Assembly (NCBI GenBank): GCA_902803735.1
Contig: CADCRJ010000220.1
Coordinates: 1-34,507, forward strand
Reading direction: 5' to 3'
Source of the DNA: an uncultured Spirochaetaceae bacterium
Lineage (GTDB): Bacteria > Spirochaetota > Spirochaetia > Treponematales > Treponemataceae
Length of the DNA: 34,507 nt
The translations under genes and the position numbers were made by a program. Shown here piece after piece: positions 1-7,610 of this stretch. How positions within the stretch are numbered: position 1 is the first letter of the stretch; every line of letters begins with the position of its first letter. The notes beneath the pieces are model-generated. The model was not told the DNA's origin, searched no databases, and saw nothing but the letters and a program-made list of their open reading frames with translations.

Positions 1-118
1 ACAAGCGAAGCGCGGAAGCCTTTTTTTCGGGATTGAGCACATTCGTTGTCGTGCTCATTTGGGTTCCCGCTGGGAGTTGATTTCTGCATATTTTAGATTT
101 TGAAACTCGACATTCGAC
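1..118 (-). repeat. Dispersed intergenic repeat, copy A (cut by the window edge)
   Basis: The reverse complement of this stretch matches 17528-17644 almost base for base, with about six differences. It ends in AAACTCGACATTCGAC at 103-118, the same terminal sequence that opens the 17528-17717 copy. It contains the hairpin arms GAGCAC and GTGCTC and a CCCGAAAAAA segment that in the complete copy pairs with TTTTTTTTCGGG; here the partner lies outside the window. It holds no ORF. It sits just upstream of the first gene, so its far end could affect transcription, but nothing here shows that. Confidence 0.8.
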
Positions 119-162
119 TTTGCCAATTTGCACTAAACTCTTTCTTAATGTTATTTTTTGTT

Positions 163-190
163 TTGAAATTTCTGCACTTGCATATTATAC
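163..190 (+). promoter_or_regulatory. Candidate promoter of the first diguanylate cyclase
   Basis: A TTGAAA -35-like hexamer (163-168) and a TTATAC -10-like hexamer (185-190) are 16 bp apart. The predicted start near 197 would leave a leader of about 24 nt carrying the GGAG Shine-Dalgarno at 211-214. Assigned by eye only. Confidence 0.35.
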
Positions 191-220
191 TTAAAGTAGC
201 AGTCTTTGCAGGAGTTTTTA

Positions 221-1315
221 GTGAACGAATGGTTAAAAAATTATTTTACTATTAAAACAGACCCAGAAATTCAATTCTTAATAGATGAGAATAATTTTAA
301 AGCAGCAAAAATTTTGTCTCTAATAACGATGCTCATCGAAGTCGTGACAATCTCAGTATCTTTTGTATACCAAGTATACACGGACGTACCAAATCCAAAA
401 TCATGGATTTTAACACATAGAATCGTCTACACATTGACATTTTTAGCTGCTACACAACTTTTTGCATACACAATCCTGCACGAACCTGTAAAAAACAGAT
501 ACAGCCATATAAAACTCGAAATAAGTATATCAATTTTTGTAATATCAATCATATCATTAGGAATATACATTTCCATTCTGGACTATATCTACGACGGGCA
601 GATAATCAGCTTTATGTCCATGTCAATTCTTTCATGTACCTTGTTTTTAGTAAAACCACCAATAGCTCATAGTTTCATAATCTTAATTTTTGCATTTTTC
701 TATATTCTAATGCAAAGAACAAAAGGGGTAACCGCATCAACAAACATAACATACTTAGTACACGCATTAATCCTAATAATCGCAAACACAATCAAATACA
801 ATACTTTTCTGCGGCTCGCATATAGAACATTGGAAAACAGAGACCTTACAAGGCAACTTACTTATATGTCGCTTTACGACTCGCTCACTAAGATAAAGAA
901 CCGCCACGCCTTAAGAGAGGACTTTGACCTGCTGATAAACAAGCCCCTGATGATTATGCTCGCTGATATAGACAATTTCAAATCCATAAACGACACTTAC
1001 GGTCACAATTACGGTGATGAAATTCTGTGCGAGTTCTCGACACGCCTACAGAAAGCATTCGGAGAGCATTACTGCTACAGGTACGGAGGAGATGAATTTC
1101 TTGTAATCATCCCATACATTGCAGAAAAAGACTTTCTTACAGGAATTACAAAGTGCCAGAACAATATTGCTCCCAAAATAAGCTTCAGCGGGGGCTACAC
1201 AAAAGGAACTCCAAATACGACGGACGGGTTCCGCGAGTTGCTCACAAAAGCAGACCAAAACCTTTACAAAGCAAAAAAGAACGGAAAGGACATGGTAGCA
1301 GGTGACGATGACTAA
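221..1315 (+). CDS. Membrane-bound GGDEF diguanylate cyclase
   Basis: Predicted to make cyclic di-GMP from two GTP at the inner membrane. The frame is open from a TTG at 206, but GTG 221 is the better start because GGAG (211-214) lies 6 nt before it; that gives 364 residues. About six hydrophobic segments fill the first ~195 residues with no recognisable sensory family. The C-terminal ~150 residues are a GGDEF domain: the DSLTKIKNR entry motif, the metal-binding region LADIDNFKSINDTYGH, and an intact YRYGGDEF active site near residue 290. The residues where an RxxD inhibitory site would sit read FGEH, so product inhibition through that site is not expected. The protein ends about 95 bp before a chemoreceptor gene on the same strand. 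The signal it senses cannot be inferred. Confidence 0.9.
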   Translation: MNEWLKNYFTIKTDPEIQFLIDENNFKAAKILSLITMLIEVVTISVSFVYQVYTDVPNPKSWILTHRIVYTLTFLAATQLFAYTILHEPVKNRYSHIKLEISISIFVISIISLGIYISILDYIYDGQIISFMSMSILSCTLFLVKPPIAHSFIILIFAFFYILMQRTKGVTASTNITYLVHALILIIANTIKYNTFLRLAYRTLENRDLTRQLTYMSLYDSLTKIKNRHALREDFDLLINKPLMIMLADIDNFKSINDTYGHNYGDEILCEFSTRLQKAFGEHYCYRYGGDEFLVIIPYIAEKDFLTGITKCQNNIAPKISFSGGYTKGTPNTTDGFRELLTKADQNLYKAKKNGKDMVAGDDD

Positions 1316-1339
1316 CACAAATCTTATATGATTTTAATG

Positions 1340-1360
1340 TACAAAATGCAGGATTTTGTA
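1340..1360. other. Perfect 8-bp inverted repeat between cyclase and chemoreceptor genes
   Basis: TACAAAAT (1340-1347) and ATTTTGTA (1353-1360) flank a 5-nt loop. No T-run follows, so it is a poor terminator. It may be an AT-rich operator for the chemoreceptor gene or chance in AT-rich DNA. Confidence 0.3.
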
Positions 1361-1411
1361 GTATCATTACTGTAATTAAAATAGTAAGACTTTTTTTCCA
1401 GGAGCATTACT

Positions 1412-3514
1412 ATGGCAAAGAAAGAACTCGACAGATTCGAGAAAAACCCAAAACGTAATATGCAGATAAAAACAAAACTCATAACTTTGATTATGGGTTC
1501 CATCATCTTATGCGTATTCGGAACTTTATTTTTCACGCTTTCGACTTTTTACAAGCAAATTTATAACGACTCTAAAATTCAAATTGAGCACACAATGTCT
1601 GGCGTAGAATCAATGCTGCAGACTAATTTGAAGATACTGGTAATAGGTGTTGATTCCCTTACAGCAAACGAGGAGCTGCGAGACTCTATACAAAATGAGG
1701 ATTCTGGCAAGCTGCAAGCAATACTTGACAGCAAAGTCAAAAAAATGGGAATCTCGTTCGCTGCTATCACAGATACAAAAGGAACCGTAATACGAGGTGG
1801 CGGCATTAACATCTCAGAGGGAACAAACCTCAAAGGGAACATTGTCGTAGACCAGGGATTGAGCGGCGTTAGCGCAAACGGATTTGAGCCGATTGACAAA
1901 TTCCAATATGCGATGATTGCAGCCTACCCTATCAAGATAGGAACTCAAAGCCTCGGATGTGCCGTCGTTGGATTCGATATGTCTGACAGCACTTTCGTGA
2001 ACCTTATAAAATCAAGCTACTCAACAGAATGTACAGTATTCAGCAATGACGTGCGAGTATCGACAACGCTCGGCGACAACATGATTGGTACAAAACTGAC
2101 TAGCGAAACCGTTTATACTACTGTTCTTACAGAAAGAGGAACATTTGATGGCATGACAAAAATAAACGGAAAGCCGTTCTATGCCGTATACAAGCCGTTG
2201 CTCTCTGGTCGCAGCGTAACGGGAATGATATTTGTCGCAAAAGGACTGTCCGTAATCCAGCACACAAGGAATCATACGCTCCTTCTCGTACTGCCTGTAA
2301 TCCTCATCGTAATGCTCATAATAGTAATTCTAAGCTACAGGTTCATTCAATGGCTCATGTGGCGTATTCTCAACGTCACTAAATTTCTCACCGAGATGGA
2401 AACTGGCGAAGCAGATTTGACAAAACGCTGCAAACTCTTCATTCGCGATGAGATTGGTGATTTGATTATTCACTTCGACTTCTTCCTTGATAAGCTCCAG
2501 AGCATTGTAAAAGAGCTTAAAGACACAAAGGACGAACTTTCTACGTCTGGATTGTCGATGACATCTTCTGCAGACGAAACATCATCAGCAATCACTCAGA
2601 TAGTCGCAAACATTGACAGCATAAACAGCCGCATCCAAGACCAAGGCGAGAGCGTAAACCAGACAAGCAATGCCGTTGACGACATAGCAAACAGCATTGT
2701 CCGCCTTGACAATATGATTGAAGACCAAAGCGCAGGCATTGCGGAAGCTTCAAGCGCAATCGAGGAGATGATTGGAAACATAGCTTCCGTAAGCTCTTCA
2801 ATGGCAAAGATGGCAGAATCTTTTGGTATGCTTGAGCAGAACGCAAGGGCGGGTGTCTCAAAACAGAGCATAATGAACGAACGTGTCGTTCAGATTGGTA
2901 ACCAGAGTGAACTTTTGCTTGAAGCAAACGCCGCAATCTCAAGCATCGCCGAGCAGACAAACCTTCTCGCCATGAACGCCGCTATTGAGGCTGCCCACGC
3001 AGGAGAAGCAGGAAAAGGATTCAGCGTAGTCGCTGATGAAATCCGCAAACTCTCAGAGACTTCATCGGCACAGTCAAAGACAATCGGTGACCAGCTCAAC
3101 GAAATGAAAAACTCTATTGCGGACGTAGTAGCCGCCTCAACTGAATCAAGCGAGTCATTCAATTCCGTATCGAATAAAATCAAGGAGACGGACCAGCTTG
3201 TATCTCAAATCCGCAACGCAATGGAAGAGCAGAATGAAGGCTCTAAGCAAATCAGCGGTGCGCTCAAAGACATGAATGACAGTACCTCCGAAATTCAGAG
3301 AGCCTCAAAGGATATGTCCGCAAAAAATTCCGTGATTCTAAAAGAAATCAAGCTCCTGCGCGACGCAACGGCATCTATCAAAAACACAATGGATGAAATG
3401 TCAATCGGTGCAACAAGAATTGGCGAGAGCGGAGCAGCCCTCACAGGTATTTCAGGAAACGTAAAGAGTGCGATACAAAAGATTGGTACACAAGTAGATT
3501 TGTTTACTGTCTAG
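1412..3514 (+). CDS. Methyl-accepting chemotaxis protein 1
   Basis: Transmembrane chemoreceptor that would signal to CheA/CheW and the flagellar motor. The ATG follows AGGAG by 7 nt. The 700 residues show a basic cytoplasmic tail, a membrane helix at about 21-46, a periplasmic Cache-like sensor of about 240 residues, a second membrane helix at about 288-313, a HAMP region, and a long helical signalling domain. The hairpin tip is fully conserved ([20 protein letters not shown], then [19 protein letters not shown] near residues 510-560). There is no C-terminal NWETF-type pentapeptide; the protein ends in VDLFTV. It is a close paralogue of the receptor at 22129-24192, sharing layout and most of the signalling domain, while the sensors differ more. 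The ligand is unknown. Confidence 0.95.
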   Translation: MAKKELDRFEKNPKRNMQIKTKLITLIMGSIILCVFGTLFFTLSTFYKQIYNDSKIQIEHTMSGVESMLQTNLKILVIGVDSLTANEELRDSIQNEDSGKLQAILDSKVKKMGISFAAITDTKGTVIRGGGINISEGTNLKGNIVVDQGLSGVSANGFEPIDKFQYAMIAAYPIKIGTQSLGCAVVGFDMSDSTFVNLIKSSYSTECTVFSNDVRVSTTLGDNMIGTKLTSETVYTTVLTERGTFDGMTKINGKPFYAVYKPLLSGRSVTGMIFVAKGLSVIQHTRNHTLLLVLPVILIVMLIIVILSYRFIQWLMWRILNVTKFLTEMETGEADLTKRCKLFIRDEIGDLIIHFDFFLDKLQSIVKELKDTKDELSTSGLSMTSSADETSSAITQIVANIDSINSRIQDQGESVNQTSNAVDDIANSIVRLDNMIEDQSAGIAEASSAIEEMIGNIASVSSSMAKMAESFGMLEQNARAGVSKQSIMNERVVQIGNQSELLLEANAAISSIAEQTNLLAMNAAIEAAHAGEAGKGFSVVADEIRKLSETSSAQSKTIGDQLNEMKNSIADVVAASTESSESFNSVSNKIKETDQLVSQIRNAMEEQNEGSKQISGALKDMNDSTSEIQRASKDMSAKNSVILKEIKLLRDATASIKNTMDEMSIGATRIGESGAALTGISGNVKSAIQKIGTQVDLFTV

Positions 3515-3560
3515 TCTCACAACTGACTATAACTACATATTATCATTTTTATAGATGCAG

Positions 3561-3627
3561 CCCTGCTGTTATATGTTATAATGGAATGCTCTAGATTCGG
3601 AGAGTCTATTAAATCTATACAGCAGGG
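3561..3627. promoter_or_regulatory. Extended -10 promoter within an inverted repeat ahead of the OPT gene
   Basis: TGTTATAAT (3574-3582) is an extended -10 element. CCCTGCTGT (3561-3569), just upstream of it, and ACAGCAGGG (3619-3627) form a perfect 9-bp inverted repeat with arms about 50 bp apart. The right arm overlaps the ribosome-binding region (AGCAGGG, 8 nt before the ATG at 3636). If transcription starts near 3589 the left arm is not in the mRNA, so the repeat is better read as paired DNA sites than as an RNA hairpin. Confidence 0.4.
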
Positions 3628-3635
3628 TTTTCTTT

Positions 3636-5492
3636 ATGGAACAGAAAAACTTCAAACCTTTCATTCCGGCTGACAAAGTTCTGCCGGAGATAACACCCGT
3701 TTCCATTATATTGGGTCTTATCCTTTCTGTCGTATTCGGTGCGGCAAACGCATACCTCGGACTTCGTGTAGGTATGACTGTATCGGCATCCATTCCGGCA
3801 GCCGTCATTTCAATGGGAATCATCCGCATTGTTCTTCGCCGCGATTCAATTCTTGAAAATAATATGGTTCAGACAATCGGCTCTGCCGGTGAATCTTTGG
3901 CAGCAGGCGCAATCTTTACATTTCCTGCGCTTTTCATGTGGGCAAAAGAGAGCGATGCAATTCAGACACCAGCTTTCTGGGTAATCGCAATCATCGCAAT
4001 GTGCGGCGGTATTCTCGGCATTTTGTTCATGGTTCCACTCCGCACAGCACTCATCGTAGAGGAACACGGAGTTCTTCCATTCCCAGAAGGAACAGCTTGT
4101 GCAGAAGTTTTGCTTGCAGGCGAGGAAGGCGGAGACAAGTCTAAGATTATCTTCTCAGGCTTCGGCATTGCAGCAGCATACAAATTCTTGGCAGACGGAT
4201 TAAAAGTTTTCTTTTCAGAAATTCACTGGGATATTCCAGCTCTCAGAACAGGAATCGGAATGGACGTTCTTCCAGCTCTTGCCGGCGTTGGATTCATCTG
4301 CGGTCTTAAAATCTCCGCTTGTCTCCTTGCAGGTGGAATTCTTGCTTGGTTCGTAATCATTCCATTGCTCGGAGCCTTGGGCGGAACAGAAATGGCTTCT
4401 ATGAGCGCATTCGCTATCTGGAGCCGCTACATACGCTACATTGGAGCTGGAGCAGTTGCCGCAGGTGGAATCATAAGCCTCATAAAATCAATGCCTACAA
4501 TCGTCAAGACATTCGCAAAGGCAATCAAAGGTTTTGGTCACAAAGAAGCAGACGAGGTTAGAACAAACAGAGACCTTCCAATGAAGGTTATCATTGCAGG
4601 CTCTATCTTGATAGCTGTTATCATCTGGGCAGTTCCAGTAATTCCTGTAAATTTCCTTGGAGCACTTTTAATCGTAATCTTCGGATTCTTCTTTGCGACA
4701 GTCTCTAGCCGCATGGTCGGCTTGGTAGGCTCTTCTAACAACCCGGTATCAGGAATGGCAATCGCTACATTGCTTGTAACAACATTCTTGCTCAAAGCAG
4801 TGGGAATCATCGGCTACACAGGAATGGCAAGCGCAATCTGCATTGGTACAATCATTTGTATCACAGCAGCTATGGCAGGAGACATTTCTCAGGACTTGAA
4901 GACTGGTTACATCGTTGGAGCAACTCCAAAAAAACAGCAGATTGGTGAAGTTCTCGGTGTAACAGCAGCTTCTCTCGCAATCGGAGGAATCATGTACTTG
5001 TTGAATAACGCTTGGGGCTACGGCTCACAGGAGCTTCCAGCTCCACAGGCAACGCTCATGAAGATGGTCGTTGAGGGCGTTATGGGCGGAACATTGCCAT
5101 GGCACCTTGTAGCAGTTGGTATTGGAGCCGCAATCATTTTTGAAGTGCTCTCAATCCCAGTTCTTCCAGTTGCTGTAGGTCTCTACCTCCCTATCCATCT
5201 TTCAATCCCTATTTACTTGGGCGGTGTTGTAAGAAAGTGGTTCGACAAGAAGGGCGAGGCTGGAAAACCTGCAATCGACAAGGGTATTCTCTACAGCTCT
5301 GGCTTAATCGCAGGAGAAGGACTTGTTGGTATTCTGCTCGCAATGCTCGCAGTAATAAAGTGCGGTGGCAAGAGCGTTCTCGAAATCATCGATTTGGGAG
5401 CACCAACAGGCAACATTGGAGGCTTGATTTTCTTCTTGCTTCTTTTGGGAACTTTGGCATATTTCTCAGCACACAAAAACAAAAAGAACTAG
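3636..5492 (+). CDS. OPT-family oligopeptide transporter
   Basis: Polytopic inner-membrane transporter of the OPT superfamily, which moves peptides or metal-chelator complexes with cations. The 618 residues are almost entirely hydrophobic with short charged loops. N-terminal features typical of the bacterial OPT group are a SIILGLILSVVFGAANAYLGLRVG segment (cited across residues ~24-47) and the GESLAAGAIFTFPAL stretch near residue 90. The length is usual for bacterial members. The start ATG has CAGGG about 8 nt upstream. Its stop is followed one base later by the ATG of the PqqD-like gene, so the two are surely co-transcribed and probably translationally coupled. The substrate cannot be told from sequence. 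Confidence 0.92.
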   Translation: MEQKNFKPFIPADKVLPEITPVSIILGLILSVVFGAANAYLGLRVGMTVSASIPAAVISMGIIRIVLRRDSILENNMVQTIGSAGESLAAGAIFTFPALFMWAKESDAIQTPAFWVIAIIAMCGGILGILFMVPLRTALIVEEHGVLPFPEGTACAEVLLAGEEGGDKSKIIFSGFGIAAAYKFLADGLKVFFSEIHWDIPALRTGIGMDVLPALAGVGFICGLKISACLLAGGILAWFVIIPLLGALGGTEMASMSAFAIWSRYIRYIGAGAVAAGGIISLIKSMPTIVKTFAKAIKGFGHKEADEVRTNRDLPMKVIIAGSILIAVIIWAVPVIPVNFLGALLIVIFGFFFATVSSRMVGLVGSSNNPVSGMAIATLLVTTFLLKAVGIIGYTGMASAICIGTIICITAAMAGDISQDLKTGYIVGATPKKQQIGEVLGVTAASLAIGGIMYLLNNAWGYGSQELPAPQATLMKMVVEGVMGGTLPWHLVAVGIGAAIIFEVLSIPVLPVAVGLYLPIHLSIPIYLGGVVRKWFDKKGEAGKPAIDKGILYSSGLIAGEGLVGILLAMLAVIKCGGKSVLEIIDLGAPTGNIGGLIFFLLLLGTLAYFSAHKNKKN

Positions 5493-5493
5493 A

Positions 5494-5862
5494 ATGGCAA
5501 AAAAAAGAAAACTTCCGCCAAATTACATGGATATATTATTTGAGCGGAATCCAGAGCAGAAATGGAATCAAAACGAAGATTCCTCAGTATCTCTGGAAAT
5601 GGAACATTCTGGATTTTTTGACCGAATCGCACAGCGTTTTTTCAAAAAGCCGCGCGTAAGCCACATTGCACTTGATAAATATGGAAGCGCAGTCTGGCTT
5701 GCACTAGACGGAACAAAAACCGTCTTTGACGTGCTGAACATGATGAACGAGAAATTTCCTGACGAGCAGGACAAAATGCTAAACAGGCTTGTTCAATTCA
5801 TGTATGTGCTTCAGACAAATGAATTTATAACGCAGAAAGGCATAGCCCCAACTGCTAAATAA
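5494..5862 (+). CDS. PqqD-like protein (RRE-type winged helix) coupled to the OPT transporter
   Basis: A 122-residue soluble protein. Residues ~58-115 read as a PqqD domain: HIALDKYGSAVWLALDG, then KTVFDVLNMMNEKFPDE and a helical VQFMYVLQTNEFI tail. In PQQ and other RiPP pathways this fold binds a precursor peptide for a radical SAM enzyme. No radical SAM gene or precursor peptide is adjacent. The first ~55 residues are charged and unassigned. No Shine-Dalgarno is visible and the ATG lies one base past the OPT stop, so translation probably depends on the upstream gene. A role in binding peptides handled by the transporter is an inference only. Confidence 0.8.
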   Translation: MAKKRKLPPNYMDILFERNPEQKWNQNEDSSVSLEMEHSGFFDRIAQRFFKKPRVSHIALDKYGSAVWLALDGTKTVFDVLNMMNEKFPDEQDKMLNRLVQFMYVLQTNEFITQKGIAPTAK

Positions 5863-5866
5863 AACT

Positions 5867-5950
5867 ACACAGGCAGCGTTTTTATTATGAGGGAGTCTCT
5901 AAAAACTTCATTTTTTGAGACTACTTTGAAAATGCTGTCTGTGTTTTTTT
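5867..5950 (+). terminator. Nested hairpin terminator after the OPT-PqqD operon
   Basis: A 16-bp stem (5867-5882 with 5929-5944; all pairs allowed if two G-U are counted) encloses an inner AGTCTC/GAGACT stem and is followed by six T. It ends 16 nt before the thiE start, so it could also act as an attenuator for thiE. Confidence 0.8.
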
Positions 5951-5966
5951 GTTCTTAGGGAATTTT

Positions 5967-6665
5967 ATGAGAAATAAATTAGATATAAGCTCATATTTGA
6001 TTGTAGGTAAAGAAAATACGCAAGGTCGTCCCGTCTCTTCAATCGTTCGGGATGCAGTAAAAGCAGGCTTCACCTGCGTGCAGATACGCTCAAAGACAGC
6101 CTCCGTAAGGGAACTTATTGCCGACTGTGCCGAAAGCGCGCTAGAAATACAGAAGCTTGGCAAATCTGACAGTGTAGCACTCCTCATAAACGACAGACTT
6201 GATGTCGCGCTTGCTTGCAGGGAACAGGGAATAAAACTTGACGGAATCCATGTGGGACAGGACGATATACCTGTAAGCGTATGCCGCAAATATCTTGGAC
6301 GAGATGCCATCGTCGGGCTTTCCGCAAAACGCGAGAATCTTGTTGAATACATCAAGAACCTTGACATAAGCGACATAGACTACTTTGGTGCGGGACCACT
6401 ACATAAAACCGCTACAAAAGCAGATGCGGGAATCTTGCATGATGGTACTTTTCTGGCACGCAGCAAGGAAGAGCTGTCAGAAATCGCAAAAACAAGCAAA
6501 GTTCCTGTAGTCGTTGGTGGTGGCGTGACCATTACAGACATTCCATTGATAATGTCAACAGGTGTAGCAGGATTTTTTGTAGTTTCTGCAGTCGCAGGAG
6601 CAGAAAATCCCTATAAAGCGGCTTGTGAGCTAGTGAACGCATGGCACAAAACAGGGAATAAATAG
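5967..6665 (+). CDS. thiE: Thiamine-phosphate synthase
   Basis: Joins the hydroxymethylpyrimidine and thiazole phosphates to make thiamine phosphate in the cytoplasm. ATG 5967 (232 residues) is preferred over an upstream TTG at 5949 because AGGG lies 6 nt before it. Family motifs in order: CVQIRSKTASVREL (beta-barrel strand 2 region), LLINDRLDVAL, the GIHVGQDD motif, VGLSA, DYFGAGPLHKTATKADA, and the phosphate-binding VVVGGGVTITDIP followed by GFFVVSAV. No other thiamine gene lies in the window and I see no TPP-riboswitch core upstream, so the cell either salvages precursors or encodes the remaining genes elsewhere. It is separated from the preceding operon by a strong terminator hairpin. Confidence 0.92.
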   Translation: MRNKLDISSYLIVGKENTQGRPVSSIVRDAVKAGFTCVQIRSKTASVRELIADCAESALEIQKLGKSDSVALLINDRLDVALACREQGIKLDGIHVGQDDIPVSVCRKYLGRDAIVGLSAKRENLVEYIKNLDISDIDYFGAGPLHKTATKADAGILHDGTFLARSKEELSEIAKTSKVPVVVGGGVTITDIPLIMSTGVAGFFVVSAVAGAENPYKAACELVNAWHKTGNK

Positions 6666-6704
6666 TTATTGCACACAACATAAAAAAAAAGCTAGTATAT
6701 TGAT

Positions 6705-7610
6705 ATGAAAAGGCTTTCAAATACAACTATTGGAATTATATGTATTATTACCTCAGCGTTTTTCTTTGCGCTTATGGCGGTCTTTGTAAGGCTTGCTGGT
6801 GACATATTCTTCATGCAGAAAGCTTTTTTCAGGAATATAGTAGCTTTTCTTATTGCCCTTATAGGAATCTTGAGCGATGCAAAGTTGCACGGAAAGCAAG
6901 CCCTCTTAATTCCAAAAGGGGCTGTCATTTTTCTGTTGCTACGATCATTCATCGGCTCTATCGGGGTTTTCGGTAATTTTTATGCGATTGATAGGCTCGT
7001 TCTTTCAGATGCCTCAATACTGAACAAAATGGCTCCTTTTTTTGCGATTGTGTTCAGCATTGTACTTATGAAGGAAAAAATCCGCCCTATTCCGCTCATT
7101 GCAATAATCACAGCTTTTCTTGGCTCCATGCTCATCGTAAAGCCTTCTTTCGATTTCTCAAAAACATTGCCGTCTTTTGTAGGATTTCTTGGCGGAATGG
7201 GAGCAGGATTCGCTTACGCCTGCGTAAGAAAGCTCAGCTACTTAAAATGTCCCGCCAAAATAGTCGTACTGATTTTTTCGCTTACATCCTCGCTTTTGTG
7301 CGTACCGTACATGATAACAAATTTTAACCCGATGACAGTATCACAGACAATTTTTCTATGCTGTGCAGGAATTTGTGCTGCTGCAGCCCAGTTCTCAATA
7401 ACGGCGGCCTACTTTCATGCTCCTGCAAGGGAAATTTCTATCTACGACTACTCGCAAATTATCTTCTCCACAATCATGGGGCTAGTATTCTTTGGGCAGC
7501 TCCCAGATGTACTAAGCTTTACAGGCTACTTGATAATAATATCGATGGCAGCACTTAATTTTATATACAATAAGAAAATACACGAAAAACAACATTCGAC
7601 TATGAATTGA
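6705..7610 (+). CDS. EamA/DMT-family permease
   Basis: A 301-residue drug/metabolite-transporter-superfamily protein with about ten membrane helices in two homologous EamA halves (first ~140 residues, beginning TTIGIICIITSAFFFALMAV; second from about 155 to the end, containing GFLGGMGAGFAYACVRKLS). Members export amino acids, nucleotides or other metabolites; the substrate here is unknown. No Shine-Dalgarno precedes the ATG. A TAGTAT -10-like box at 6693-6698, with TTGCAC 18 bp upstream of it at 6669-6674, would place the transcription start at or next to the ATG, suggesting a leaderless message. The last 11 bp overlap the end of the convergent methyltransferase gene. Confidence 0.88.
   Translation: MKRLSNTTIGIICIITSAFFFALMAVFVRLAGDIFFMQKAFFRNIVAFLIALIGILSDAKLHGKQALLIPKGAVIFLLLRSFIGSIGVFGNFYAIDRLVLSDASILNKMAPFFAIVFSIVLMKEKIRPIPLIAIITAFLGSMLIVKPSFDFSKTLPSFVGFLGGMGAGFAYACVRKLSYLKCPAKIVVLIFSLTSSLLCVPYMITNFNPMTVSQTIFLCCAGICAAAAQFSITAAYFHAPAREISIYDYSQIIFSTIMGLVFFGQLPDVLSFTGYLIIISMAALNFIYNKKIHEKQHSTMN

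Noticed and set aside
5863-5966. TPP riboswitch ahead of thiE
   Set aside because: No CUGAGA or other core elements are present; the structure is a plain hairpin with a T-run.
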